This document shows, piece after piece, positions 1 to 8,860 of a stretch of 64,000 nucleotides of DNA. Each line of letters begins with the position of its first letter. The first letter of the stretch is position 1. Made by a program: the position numbers and the translations under genes. The notes under the pieces are model-generated. The model was not told the origin of the DNA, searched no databases, and saw only the letters and a list, made by a program, of their open reading frames with translations. Source of the DNA: Flexistipes sp. (lineage in GTDB: Bacteria; Chrysiogenota; Deferribacteres; Deferribacterales; Flexistipitaceae); contig NZ_JAXKVW010000011.1 of assembly GCF_036172515.1 (NCBI RefSeq), positions 25,278 to 89,277 of the forward strand, read 5' to 3'.

Positions 1-33
1 TCTTTTTTGTTTTTAAGTATTTTTTTCTAAATA

Positions 34-61
34 TTGACAATAAAGAAAATAATAGTATAGT
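34..61 (+). promoter_or_regulatory. sigma70-type promoter for the first TRAP binding protein gene
   Basis: A perfect -35 box TTGACA lies at 34-39 and a -10 box TATAGT at 56-61, with a 16-bp spacer. This would start transcription near 68, giving a leader of about 27 nt before the ATG at 95. The match is seen directly; activity is inferred. Confidence 0.6.
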
Positions 62-94
62 GGGGTTATTGAAAATTTAACAAAGGAGTTGCTT

Positions 95-1168
95 ATGAAA
101 GTATTAAGAAATCTGTTCGTTATTATCTTTTTGTTTGCCGTGTTTATCCCCTTTGGCAATGCTGAGGAAAAAAGGGTAAGGTGGAAACTTGCAATGACAT
201 GGGGTCCGACGCTTCATCCGTTTGTTGATACTGTGGAAAATATGGCCGATATGGTCGAAACAATGAGCGGCGGCAATTTTGTCATACGAATCGATGCTTC
301 AAACATCCATAAGTCACCGTTTGGAGTATTCGATATGGTAAAACTCGACCAGTATGAAATGGGGCACACCGCTTCATACTACTGGAAAGGAAAAGATATG
401 TCATTCCTTCCTTTGACAACAATGCCTTTTGGGATGACAACTCCTGAGCAGTATGCCTGGTTTTATTATGGCGATGGTATGGAACTTATGCAAAAAGCTT
501 ATGAAAAAAACGGTATGCTCTCTTTTCCCGGCGGTAATACCGGAAATCAGATGGGGGGTTGGTTCCGCAAAGAAATCAATTCTCTGGATGATTTAAAGGG
601 GCTAAAAATGCGTATTCCGGGGTTTGCCGGTCAGGTTTTGGCAAAGCTGGGCGTTACTGTTACCAATATTCCTCCCGGTGAGCTTTATACTTCTCTGGAG
701 AGGGGAACTATTGATGCTCTTGAATGGGTTGGCCCCGGTATGGATATAAATATGGGATTTCATAAAATTGCACCATATTATTATACGGGCTGGCATGAGC
801 CTGCAACTGAGCTGCAGTTTCTTGTAAATAAGAAAGCTTATGATAAGCTGCCTGAGAAATATAAAGAAATATTAAAAGTGGCAATGAAAACGGCAGCTTA
901 CGATATGTACATTCAGAATTACCATATGAGTGCAAATGCCTGGTCTACAATGAAGGAAAAATATCCGAATATCAAAGTAAAAACGTTTCCTGATGAAGTA
1001 CTAAATGCAATGAAAGCTTCATACAATGAGCTGCTAAGCAAATATAAAAAAGAGAATGCTCTTTTTAAGGAGATTATGGAGTCCAAGGAAGCTTATCTGA
1101 AAAAAGCACGTGACTGGACTTATATCTCCGATTATCTCTATTTGAAATCCATGTCTGACACAGAATAA
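95..1168 (+). CDS. TRAP transporter substrate-binding protein, DctP family (copy 1)
   Basis: Periplasmic solute receptor of a tripartite ATP-independent periplasmic (TRAP) transporter, 357 aa, the usual DctP length. The first ~23 residues are a signal peptide (basic start, hydrophobic core, cleavage after GNA). The mature part has the DctP fold signatures, including the LKMRIPGFAG segment near residue 170 that carries the conserved substrate-binding arginine. I take the ATG at 95 rather than the in-frame TTG at 89, because AAAGGAG (82-88) sits 6 nt before it. DctQ and DctM follow, and a close paralogue lies after them at 3413. The substrate cannot be told from sequence; an organic acid anion is the usual guess. 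A terminator follows at 1188, so this gene can be made in excess over the permease. Confidence 0.93.
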   Translation: MKVLRNLFVIIFLFAVFIPFGNAEEKRVRWKLAMTWGPTLHPFVDTVENMADMVETMSGGNFVIRIDASNIHKSPFGVFDMVKLDQYEMGHTASYYWKGKDMSFLPLTTMPFGMTTPEQYAWFYYGDGMELMQKAYEKNGMLSFPGGNTGNQMGGWFRKEINSLDDLKGLKMRIPGFAGQVLAKLGVTVTNIPPGELYTSLERGTIDALEWVGPGMDINMGFHKIAPYYYTGWHEPATELQFLVNKKAYDKLPEKYKEILKVAMKTAAYDMYIQNYHMSANAWSTMKEKYPNIKVKTFPDEVLNAMKASYNELLSKYKKENALFKEIMESKEAYLKKARDWTYISDYLYLKSMSDTE

Positions 1169-1187
1169 GTTTATATTGTTACAATTC

Positions 1188-1217
1188 AAAAAGGGGCTGT
1201 AAAAAAGCCCCTTTTTT
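1188..1217 (+). terminator. Rho-independent terminator after dctP copy 1
   Basis: The stem AAAAGGGGCT / AGCCCCTTTT with a short loop is followed by a T-run (1211-1217). It sits between the binding protein gene and the membrane subunits, so partial read-through would give more receptor than permease, which is common for binding-protein transporters. Confidence 0.85.
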
Positions 1218-1278
1218 ACTTTAAAAAATACTGCTTTTAGTATATTACTTTTATGAATCCAAACTAAGGTGTATTAAT

Positions 1279-1824
1279 ATGCTTATAAAAATTGAATCTT
1301 TCTTTAACATGATTTCCAAATTTCTGGGTTATCTGACAGCTTTTGCGACAGTCTTAATGGTTATAAATGTTTTTGTTGATGCAATGGGGAGATATCTCTT
1401 TGACTGGGGGTCGGTGGGGCTGCAGGAGATGGAATGGCATTTGCTCTCTGTTGTTATACTTTTGGGCATACCTTATGCTCTGATGGAAGAGGGTCATGTT
1501 AGGGTTGATGTTATTTATGACAGGCTGGGGCATAGAAAGCGGGCGGTTATAAATATCATTGGAACGATTATTTTTATAATGACTTTTTCACTTCTTATTG
1601 CCTCGGGCTCCATAAGTTTTGTAGTCGAAGCTTTTGTATCCGGTGAAACAAGCAATGATCCTGGAGGTCTGCCATACAGGTGGATAGTAAAGAGTCTGAT
1701 ACCTTTTTCTTTCTTTTTATTAGCTTTTATGAGTATCGGGTATATTGTTAAAAATATTAACCTTTTCCGATATGGTGACGGTTTTCAAAAAACACAAAAA
1801 GATGATATCCAGGAGAACTTATAA
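1279..1824 (+). CDS. dctQ: TRAP transporter small permease, DctQ family
   Basis: Small membrane subunit of the TRAP transporter, 181 aa with four predicted transmembrane helices. The family-typical stretch ending in EMEWHLLS lies near residues 49-57, followed by GIPYALMEEGHVRVDV. It pairs with the large permease DctM, whose ATG overlaps this stop codon by one base (TAATG at 1822-1826), so the two are translationally coupled. The ribosome site before the ATG at 1279 is weak (AAGGTG). Function is by family; the substrate is unknown. Confidence 0.9.
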   Translation: MLIKIESFFNMISKFLGYLTAFATVLMVINVFVDAMGRYLFDWGSVGLQEMEWHLLSVVILLGIPYALMEEGHVRVDVIYDRLGHRKRAVINIIGTIIFIMTFSLLIASGSISFVVEAFVSGETSNDPGGLPYRWIVKSLIPFSFFLLAFMSIGYIVKNINLFRYGDGFQKTQKDDIQENL

Positions 1825-3167
1825 TGGTTGGTATTGTTATGTTTTTCGCAGCACTGCTGCTGCTTTTATTCGGGTTTCCCGTTGCATTTACATTTGGCGG
1901 TGTTTCTGTAATTTTTGCAGTAATACATGGTCTTGTTGAGGTTATACCTTTCGGAGGCACGATTTGGGAAGGGGTACAGGAAGGGATGAGTATGTTTTCT
2001 TTTATGCCCTTTCGTTTGTATGCAATAATGACAAATAAGCTGCTGATGGCTGTCCCTCTTTTTATCTTTATGGGACTTATACTGCAAAAATCCAACTTGG
2101 CTGAAAGGCTGCTGGAGTCTATGGGCTCACTTTTTGGAAATATGCGGGGCGGTATGGCTATCAGTACGGTCTTAGTGGGTGCACTGCTTGCAGCTTCCAC
2201 CGGAGTTGTCGGTGCCAGTGTTGTTGCAATGGGAATAATTTCCCTTCCTGTAATGCTTAAGTACAATTATAATAAAGAACTTTCTACGGGTACAATATGT
2301 GCTGCCGGCACATTGGGCCAAATTATTCCGCCTTCAATAGTTCTGATTATTCTCGGAGATGTTTTCCAGCTTCCTGTGGGAGATGTGTTTAAAGCTGCTT
2401 TCATCCCCGGATTATGGCTGGTGGGATCTTATCTTGTTTACATAATTGTTATCTCTTTTTTTAAAAAAGAGGTGGCACCTCCCATTGTTCTTGAAAACAG
2501 AGGCAACAAAATTCAGCAGATTATTAAAGCGCTCATTGATATTCTTCCGCCGTTGATACTCATCGTCCTTGTTTTAGGCTCTATCTTTGCAGGCATTGCA
2601 ACTCCGACTGAATCTGCAGCGGTGGGTTGTTTCGGAGCAGTCATACTGGCATTGCTTTACAGACAGTTTTCTTACGGAATGGTTAAGCAGACAGCTCTTG
2701 AAACGGTTAAAATTACAGTAATGGTCTATACAATCCTTATCGGCGCTACTGCATTTTCAATGGTTTTTGTCTATACGGGCGGAGATGCTATTGTCAGGGA
2801 TGTGCTGCTTCAGCTTCCCGGTGAGAAATACGGGTTCATTATTTTTTCAATGATAGCTATATTAATTCTCGGCTTTTTCATCGATTTCATTGAAATTTCA
2901 TATATTATTGTTCCAATTCTTCTTCCTGTGGCTGATCATATCGGATTGAATCCGTTATGGTTTGCAATATTGATTGCAATGAATCTTCAGACGTCGTTTT
3001 TGACACCTCCTTTTGGATTCAGCCTGTTCTACCTGAAAGGGGTTTCTCCGCCTTCTGTCAGAACCGTTCATATATACAGAGGGGTGGTACCGTTTATTAC
3101 AATCCAGGTTATTGTACTGCTGATTTTGGCATTTTATCCTCAACTGTTTTTTCTGAGCTCCGGATAG
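1824..3167 (+). CDS. dctM: TRAP transporter large permease, DctM family
   Basis: Large membrane subunit that carries out sodium-coupled substrate translocation with DctQ and a DctP receptor. The 447-aa length is normal for DctM, and the protein is almost wholly hydrophobic with about 12 helices. Family landmarks include PLFIFMG near residue 75, AAGTLGQIIPPSIVLII near residues 160-180 and the TPTESAAVG motif near residue 265. AGGAGA at 1811-1816 lies before its ATG, inside the end of dctQ. No terminator is visible after the stop; a low-complexity intergenic tract follows. Confidence 0.93.
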   Translation: MVGIVMFFAALLLLLFGFPVAFTFGGVSVIFAVIHGLVEVIPFGGTIWEGVQEGMSMFSFMPFRLYAIMTNKLLMAVPLFIFMGLILQKSNLAERLLESMGSLFGNMRGGMAISTVLVGALLAASTGVVGASVVAMGIISLPVMLKYNYNKELSTGTICAAGTLGQIIPPSIVLIILGDVFQLPVGDVFKAAFIPGLWLVGSYLVYIIVISFFKKEVAPPIVLENRGNKIQQIIKALIDILPPLILIVLVLGSIFAGIATPTESAAVGCFGAVILALLYRQFSYGMVKQTALETVKITVMVYTILIGATAFSMVFVYTGGDAIVRDVLLQLPGEKYGFIIFSMIAILILGFFIDFIEISYIIVPILLPVADHIGLNPLWFAILIAMNLQTSFLTPPFGFSLFYLKGVSPPSVRTVHIYRGVVPFITIQVIVLLILAFYPQLFFLSSG

Positions 3168-3179
3168 ACGTTGCTGATG

Positions 3180-3310
3180 TAAAGAGTGAAATAGTGAAAT
3201 GGGGAAATGGAGAAGTGGGGAGATAGAGAGATAGAAAGTAGTGCTTTGTTGAGTGGTATATTCGTATATTGGTTAATTGGGCATTGAACATTGAACCTTA
3301 ACCTTGAATT
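3180..3310 (+). repeat. low-complexity tract of degenerate short repeats
   Basis: Between dctM and the second dctP lies a purine-rich run of imperfect 6-8-nt units (GTGAAATA, GAGATAGA and similar) to about 3240. From about 3283 there are TTGAA-type units (CATTGAACATTGAACC). The reverse complement of 61030-61090 has the same style of unit (AGTAAGAT, GTGAAATA). No gene is seen here. Confidence 0.6.
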
Positions 3311-3412
3311 TTTCACATCACGGCTTTTTAAATTTTGAGAGTTTGGCAAGACTTTTTGTTTGAAAAATATAATAATTATAATATAGTAATAAAAATGTTT
3401 TTGGAGGATTTT

Positions 3413-4492
3413 ATGGGAATGATGAAAAAATTGTTGTACTCTATGCTTATTATCTTGCTTGTTGCTTCTGCAGGGTTTACAGCGGAGAAAAAAGTTCGAT
3501 GGAAACTGGCAATGACCTGGGGACCAACACTGCATCCGCTTTCTGATACTGCGGAGCATATGGCGGAAATTGTTAAGGAACTCAGTGACGGTAATTTTGT
3601 AATTAATATTGATGCTTCCAATGTGCATAAAGCCCCTTTCGGTATTTTTGATATGGTAAAACTCGGTCAGTATGAAATGGGGCACACCGCTTCATATTAT
3701 TATAAGGGCAAAAATATTGCTTTTCTGCCCCTTACTACCATGCCTTTCGGTATGACTGCTCCGGAACAGTATGCATGGTTTTATTACGGAGGCGGAGTTG
3801 AGCTTATGCAGGAAGCTTACGCTAAGCATGGAATGCTGGCTTTCCCCGGTGGTAACACGGGAAATCAGATGGGCGGATGGTTTACCAAGAAAATCAATTC
3901 TCTGAAGGATCTACAGGGGCTGAAAATGCGTATTCCCGGATTTGCCGGTCAGATTATGTCCAAACTTGGTGTTACGGTTACCAATATACCTCCAGGTGAG
4001 CTTTACACAGCACTTGAAAGGGGCACAGTTGATGCTGTTGAATGGACAGGCCCCGGTATGGACATAAACATGGGTTTTCATAAAATTGCCAAATATTATT
4101 ATACAGGCTGGCATGAGCCGGGTTCTGAAGTGGAATTTCTCATAAATGAAAAGGAATACAATAAATTGCCTGAAAAATATAAAAAGATACTCAAAATAGC
4201 TATGAAAACAGCGGCGTACGATATGTATATTCAAAGCTATGAAATGAACGCCGAAGCGTGGCAGCAGATGAAAGAAAAGTATCCTGATATTAAGGTGAAA
4301 GTATTTCCCGAAGAAGTGCTTAAAGAAATGAAGACTGCTTATGACAGTTTGGTTGCCAGTTATGAGAAAGAATCTCCGATGTTCAAAAAAATTATGAAGT
4401 CTAAAAGGGCTTATCTGGATAAAGTGCGTGACTGGACTCATATATCCGACTACTTATACCTGAAGTCAACATCAGAATCCAACCTAAAGTAA
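3413..4492 (+). CDS. TRAP transporter substrate-binding protein, DctP family (copy 2)
   Basis: Second periplasmic TRAP receptor, 359 aa, colinear with copy 1 and identical over long stretches, for example around LKMRIPGFAGQ and the GNTGNQMGGWF segment. A signal peptide spans the first ~23 residues and the mature part begins with EKKVRWKLAMTWGP, nearly as in copy 1. An upstream in-frame ATG at 3335 lacks a ribosome site, whereas GGAGG at 3403-3407 sits 5 nt before the ATG at 3413, so I choose the latter. TATAAT boxes occur upstream (3368, 3377) but without a good -35. It presumably shares the DctQM pair, perhaps with different affinity or regulation. No other permease is nearby. Confidence 0.92.
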   Translation: MGMMKKLLYSMLIILLVASAGFTAEKKVRWKLAMTWGPTLHPLSDTAEHMAEIVKELSDGNFVINIDASNVHKAPFGIFDMVKLGQYEMGHTASYYYKGKNIAFLPLTTMPFGMTAPEQYAWFYYGGGVELMQEAYAKHGMLAFPGGNTGNQMGGWFTKKINSLKDLQGLKMRIPGFAGQIMSKLGVTVTNIPPGELYTALERGTVDAVEWTGPGMDINMGFHKIAKYYYTGWHEPGSEVEFLINEKEYNKLPEKYKKILKIAMKTAAYDMYIQSYEMNAEAWQQMKEKYPDIKVKVFPEEVLKEMKTAYDSLVASYEKESPMFKKIMKSKRAYLDKVRDWTHISDYLYLKSTSESNLK

Positions 4493-4496
4493 TAGA

Positions 4497-4972
4497 AGTA
4501 GTTGAGGTAATTTAGAGGTTGTTAGCAGGGTGAGCTTGAGAGTTTGTGAATATAAAACATGTTTGCATAACTATTTTTAATATCTTATGCCACATGTAAG
4601 AAATCTCTCCGCTCACCTGCTCATACTAAACAGATACGCAGATATATTTGATCTAATTAAAAAAATACCCCCTCTCAACCGAGTACTTAGCACATCAGTT
4701 TTTATATGCTCGGTGCTTGAATAGGATGGGGTACATAAAAATATTGTTTATCAAAAAGATCTCTCGGCTTATATACTAATAAATTATGCGTATCTGCTTA
4801 CCTCAATATAGAAATTAAACTTATTTAAATGAAAAATGATCATTGATCAAAAATTTTCATGGGCACAGCAACAACTTTTTATAAATACATACAGCATCAG
4901 TAATATGCACCACTTAAAATACCTCAGCTACCTCAAATACCTCTAAATACCTTTAAATACCTCAACTACTTT
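4497..4972. repeat. nested foldback (inverted repeat) region, no gene
   Basis: The 555-bp gap before terC is bounded by inverted copies of a degenerate repeat: GTAGTTGAGGTAATTTAGAG at 4499-4518 against CTCTAAATACC...CTCAACTAC ending near 4970. Nested inside are CAGATACGCA (4631-4640) with TGCGTATCTG (4787-4796), TACCCCC (4666-4672) with GGGGTA (4728-4733), and ACCGAG (4678-4683) with CTCGGT (4709-4714). The right edge is a run of about ten-base CCTCxAAATA units. It looks like a decayed miniature or foldback element. Confidence 0.5.
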
Positions 4973-5047
4973 TTAATATTATTAACAATCCCTTGCATAT
5001 ATATAAGGCTTTTGATTATAATGCCATAAATACAGCAGGAGGAAATA

Positions 5048-5767
5048 GTGGATATTTTACTGGATCCTAATATTTGGGCAAGTCTTCTTACGTTAACGGT
5101 TCTGGAACTTGTGTTGGGAGTTGATAATGTAGTGGTAATAAGTATTTTTTCATCAAAATTGCCGGTACACGAGCAAAAAAAAGCACTAAAACTCGGTATA
5201 ACCATAGCACTATTAACCAGAATTCTTATGTTATTGAGCCTTTTTGCTCTCAGTAAAATCACTCAGCCTTTATTTTCCCTTTTCGGTAATACGTTTTCTG
5301 CAAGAGAGATTGTCCTGTTAGGAGGCGGGCTGTTTTTGCTGTTCAAGGGTACCAAGGAAATACATGCTTTGGTGGAGGAAGACACTGAGGTAAAAGAGGA
5401 AAAGGTCCTGGCGACCATGGGAAAAGTTGTCGCACAAATCGTTCTTATGGATCTTGTTTTTTCTCTGGATTCTGTAATTACCGCAATCGGTATATCAGAT
5501 AATGTTATTATAATGATAATTGCTATAAGTATAGCCATGGTTTTGATGTTAGTTGCTGCAGAATCAATTGCGGGTTTCATAGAAAAACATCTTTCTATAA
5601 AAATGCTTGCTCTTAGTTTCTTGCTCTTAGTGGGAGTCAGTTTGGTGGCAGAGGGATTTCATTTTGAAATTCCCAAAGGGTATTTGTATTTCGGCATGGG
5701 TTTTTCCGGTTTTGTGGAAATAATGTCTTTAGTAGCTAAAAAGAAAAAGAAAGAATACGCGCATTAA
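5048..5767 (+). CDS. TerC family integral membrane protein
   Basis: A 239-aa protein of the TerC/Alx family, whose members are linked to metal ion (especially manganese) export and to tellurite resistance. About seven helices are expected. The paired acidic motifs typical of the family are visible: ELVLGVDN at residues 20-27 and MDLVFSLDS around 134-142, with D26 and D141 the likely ion-binding residues. Translation starts at GTG 5048 behind a strong CAGGAGGA at 5034-5041. The HD hydrolase gene follows after 12 nt, so the two are probably cotranscribed. The physiological substrate is not shown by sequence. Confidence 0.88.
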   Translation: MDILLDPNIWASLLTLTVLELVLGVDNVVVISIFSSKLPVHEQKKALKLGITIALLTRILMLLSLFALSKITQPLFSLFGNTFSAREIVLLGGGLFLLFKGTKEIHALVEEDTEVKEEKVLATMGKVVAQIVLMDLVFSLDSVITAIGISDNVIIMIIAISIAMVLMLVAAESIAGFIEKHLSIKMLALSFLLLVGVSLVAEGFHFEIPKGYLYFGMGFSGFVEIMSLVAKKKKKEYAH

Positions 5768-5779
5768 TCGGGGTAGGCA

Positions 5780-6964
5780 ATGATTAAAAAAGGCTTGATA
5801 GACAAGATATTTGATGCAGCAAACATCAAAAGATGGAATGACCACGTTACCCCCATGGATTTAACCGAACTCGACAAACAGGCTCATAAATTTATAATAG
5901 CTTATCTTCTGGCTAAAAATGAAGAGCATGAGAGGAATGTCAGAATAGACTGGATTGCATTGATTGAAGGGGGAATTCATGAGTTCCTTCACAGGGTTCT
6001 TCTTACAGATATTAAGCCTCCCGTTTTCCATAAAATGATGAAAGAAAAAGGGGATGAGCTGAACCGCTGGGTAATAGATAATCTACGGGAGGATTTGATT
6101 GCAACTGATGAAAATTATTTTGACAGATTTGTAACTTATCTCAGCCAGAAAAAGGATGCCACCAGAGAGAAAAAAATACTCAATGCAGCCCACTATCTTG
6201 CGACCAATTGGGAATTCAGAATTGTTTATAATTCCAGCCCTTTTATCTACGGTATTGAAGGGACGAAAAGTGATATAGAAAATCAGATTGAGGATTATTA
6301 CGATTTGATCGGGGTTCAGAAAATTTCACTAAGAAGGAAGTCTTTTGGCTTTGTTGACTTGTGCGGTCAGTTGCGTTTTCAGAAACGCTGGGCTCAGGTT
6401 CCCAGAATTCCTGAAACCTCGGTGTTGGGACATATGCTTCTGGTTGCTGTTTTTTCTTATTTCGGCTGTCTGAAATTAAAAGCTTGCCCTAAAAGGATAT
6501 ACAATAACTTTTATACATCATTATTTCATGATTTGCCGGAAGTGCTGACAAGAGATATTGTCTCACCTATTAAGCAGTCTGTTGCCGGACTGGAAAAAAC
6601 AATAAAGGAATATGAGGAAATCCAGATCGAACAGCGTATATTGCCGCTTTTGCCCGAATATATGCATGATGAAATCAAATTCTTTATAACGAAAGAGTTT
6701 TCAAATAAAGTAAGATTAAACGGCAAGATAGTGTACGATATCGATCAGCAGACTCTTCATGAAAGCTATAATGAAGACGGTTTTGATCCGGTGGACGGGG
6801 AACTCCTTAAAACATTCGATATTCTGGCGGCATATCTGGAAGCGTGCAAGTCCATACAATACGGTGTCAGCCCGAGTCAACTGACCGATGCCAGGGAGAA
6901 AATTGAAAAATCCCTGAAAGGCAATGAAGTCCTTGGCCTGGATTTAACAGAATTTTTTGAATGA
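5780..6964 (+). CDS. HD-domain phosphohydrolase (COG1896/YfbR-like)
   Basis: 394-aa protein with a metal-dependent HD phosphohydrolase domain. The C-terminal half has RIPETSVLGHMLLVA (H218) followed by LFHDLPEVLTRDI (H250-D251), the pattern of YfbR-like nucleotidases. The N-terminal ~190 residues have a second, weaker helical region of similar character (HKFIIAYLLA near residue 36). YfbR removes phosphate from deoxynucleoside monophosphates; this protein is about twice that length, so the exact substrate is uncertain. It is followed by polX after 15 nt. A link to nucleotide pool control for DNA repair is suggested by context only. A second YfbR-type protein occurs at 45915. Confidence 0.8.
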   Translation: MIKKGLIDKIFDAANIKRWNDHVTPMDLTELDKQAHKFIIAYLLAKNEEHERNVRIDWIALIEGGIHEFLHRVLLTDIKPPVFHKMMKEKGDELNRWVIDNLREDLIATDENYFDRFVTYLSQKKDATREKKILNAAHYLATNWEFRIVYNSSPFIYGIEGTKSDIENQIEDYYDLIGVQKISLRRKSFGFVDLCGQLRFQKRWAQVPRIPETSVLGHMLLVAVFSYFGCLKLKACPKRIYNNFYTSLFHDLPEVLTRDIVSPIKQSVAGLEKTIKEYEEIQIEQRILPLLPEYMHDEIKFFITKEFSNKVRLNGKIVYDIDQQTLHESYNEDGFDPVDGELLKTFDILAAYLEACKSIQYGVSPSQLTDAREKIEKSLKGNEVLGLDLTEFFE

Positions 6965-6979
6965 TGATGGTCTGAATAT

Positions 6980-8689
6980 ATGGAAAATGCTTCAATAGCA
7001 GAAATACTTGAAGAGTATGCTAAATATCTTGAGATTAACAATGAAGATTTTTTCAGGGTGAGGGCTTATAATTCAGCAGCTCGTTCTTTACTGGGTCTTG
7101 ATTTCAATATTGCTGAAATATTAAAAAGCGGTGAAGAACTCCCGAAAATCAAGGGTGTCGGTAAAAACATTCAGGGTCATATAGAAGAAATAGTCAATTC
7201 CGGAACTTTCCATGAGCTGGAAGAAATCAAGTCCAATACTCCTCAAATTTTGATTCTTATGAACAAAATTCCTGGAGTGGGGGCAAAAAAAGCTTTTAAG
7301 ATACATAAGGAGCTGGGGGTAAATTCTCTTGGTGAATTGGAGTATGCCTGTATTGAAAACCGTCTGGCGATGCTGGATGGGTTCGGAGAAAAATCGCAAA
7401 ATAAAATACTGAAAAATATTGAATATGTAAAATTAAGTATGCAGAGGCGTCTTCTGGCAGATGCCGAGGAAACAGCAGAAAAAATACGCAGTTTTTTTGA
7501 GAGCATTGGATATGTTGAAAAATATGAAATAGCAGGAAGTTACAGAAGAAAGCTCGAAACCGTTAAAGATTTGGATTTGGTTATAGTTGCCCAGGGTGAA
7601 AGTAATGTTCTTGATAAGATAGCAAAAGAGGGTTTCTTTGATGAGATCAGGGAGGGAGGAGAAAAAAAGATTTCAGCTGCTTTGGACGGGCTGCCTGTGG
7701 ATTTAAGGTGCTTTGAAAAGGATGATTTTTACACAGCTCTACATCATTTCACAGGCAGTAAAGCCCATCATGAAAGATTGAGAGGGATCGCAAAAACAAA
7801 GAATTTTAAAATTAATGAATATGGTATTTTTCAGGGAGATAAAAAGTTAAAAGTAAGCAGTGAAGAAGATATATATGAGATTTTGGGGTTACATTATGTC
7901 CCTCCGGAGCTGAGAGAGGGGATTTTCGAATTTCGGGAGGATATGGACTTTGAAAACCTGGTTACAGAAGAGGACATAAAAGGCATTTTTCATATTCACA
8001 CAAATTACTCAGACGGTGCAATGGCGTTACAGGATATTGTTGATTACTGCAGGAGCAGAAATTTTAAATACGCAGGTATCAGCGATCACAGCCGCAGTGC
8101 TTTTTATGCCGGGGGACTAAAAGATCAAGAGCTTTTTGATCAAATTGAGAAAATAGACGCTGTAAATGCTAAAAACAACGATTTTTTTGTTTTTAAGGGG
8201 ATAGAATCAGATATTTTGCCTGACGGCAGTTTGGACTATTCAAAGGATGTCCTTCAAAAACTTGATTTTGTAATAGCCAGTGTTCACTCGCATTTTAATA
8301 TGAGTATGTCTGAAATGACAGACCGGATTATAAAGGCGGTAAACAATCCGTGCACGAAAATCCTCGGTCATCCTACTGGCAGACTGCTTTTGTCAAGGGA
8401 TGGATATCAGGTGGATATGTATGAGGTGATAAAAGAGTGCTGCAGAAATAATGTTATTATAGAGCTGAACTGTAATCCTTACAGGCTTGATATTGACTGG
8501 AGATATTTGCAGACTTTGATTAAGGAAGGCGGTCGGGTCATTTTATGTCCGGATGCTCATTCGAAAAACGGGTTTGAACATATGAAATACGGGGTTTTTG
8601 CTGCAAGAAAAGGCGGGTTAACCCCTGCTCACGTTCTGAATACTTTGGACACAGATGGAATTGCTGGAATTTTAAAAAACAAATGTTAA
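6980..8689 (+). CDS. polX: DNA polymerase/3'-5' exonuclease PolX
   Basis: Bacterial family X DNA polymerase fused to a PHP exonuclease domain, 569 aa, the normal length. Helix-hairpin-helix regions lie around residues 50-150 (LPKIKGVGKNI, NKIPGVGAKKA). The nucleotidyltransferase core has AGSYRRKLETVKDLDL with catalytic Asp197 and Asp199, and a third Asp241 in PVDLRC. The C-terminal PHP domain starts at IFHIHTNYSDG (His338, His340) and ends with the metal-binding CPDAHS segment. The family acts in gap filling during base excision repair. It is the last gene of the terC-HD-polX group. Confidence 0.95.
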   Translation: MENASIAEILEEYAKYLEINNEDFFRVRAYNSAARSLLGLDFNIAEILKSGEELPKIKGVGKNIQGHIEEIVNSGTFHELEEIKSNTPQILILMNKIPGVGAKKAFKIHKELGVNSLGELEYACIENRLAMLDGFGEKSQNKILKNIEYVKLSMQRRLLADAEETAEKIRSFFESIGYVEKYEIAGSYRRKLETVKDLDLVIVAQGESNVLDKIAKEGFFDEIREGGEKKISAALDGLPVDLRCFEKDDFYTALHHFTGSKAHHERLRGIAKTKNFKINEYGIFQGDKKLKVSSEEDIYEILGLHYVPPELREGIFEFREDMDFENLVTEEDIKGIFHIHTNYSDGAMALQDIVDYCRSRNFKYAGISDHSRSAFYAGGLKDQELFDQIEKIDAVNAKNNDFFVFKGIESDILPDGSLDYSKDVLQKLDFVIASVHSHFNMSMSEMTDRIIKAVNNPCTKILGHPTGRLLLSRDGYQVDMYEVIKECCRNNVIIELNCNPYRLDIDWRYLQTLIKEGGRVILCPDAHSKNGFEHMKYGVFAARKGGLTPAHVLNTLDTDGIAGILKNKC

Positions 8690-8860
8690 TGCTATTCTTT
8701 CTTATATAATTAGGCGCATTATGATATATTGCCTGATAAAATAATATATTTACTCTTGATTGTATTTATTAAATAGTTTATGTTTTATTCTGTCAGTTTC
8801 GTTTTCAGATACTGATTTTGTATGTTATATTTTAGAAGAAGAACGATCCGGAGGTTTATT

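Noticed and set aside
1757..2266. 169-codon minus-strand frame antisense to dctQ/dctM
   Set aside because: A shadow of a hydrophobic coding region; dctQ and dctM are certain and no start signal supports the antisense frame.
3911..4441. 176-codon minus-strand frame antisense to dctP copy 2
   Set aside because: dctP copy 2 is unambiguous; the equivalent antisense frame over copy 1 is broken, so it is not conserved.
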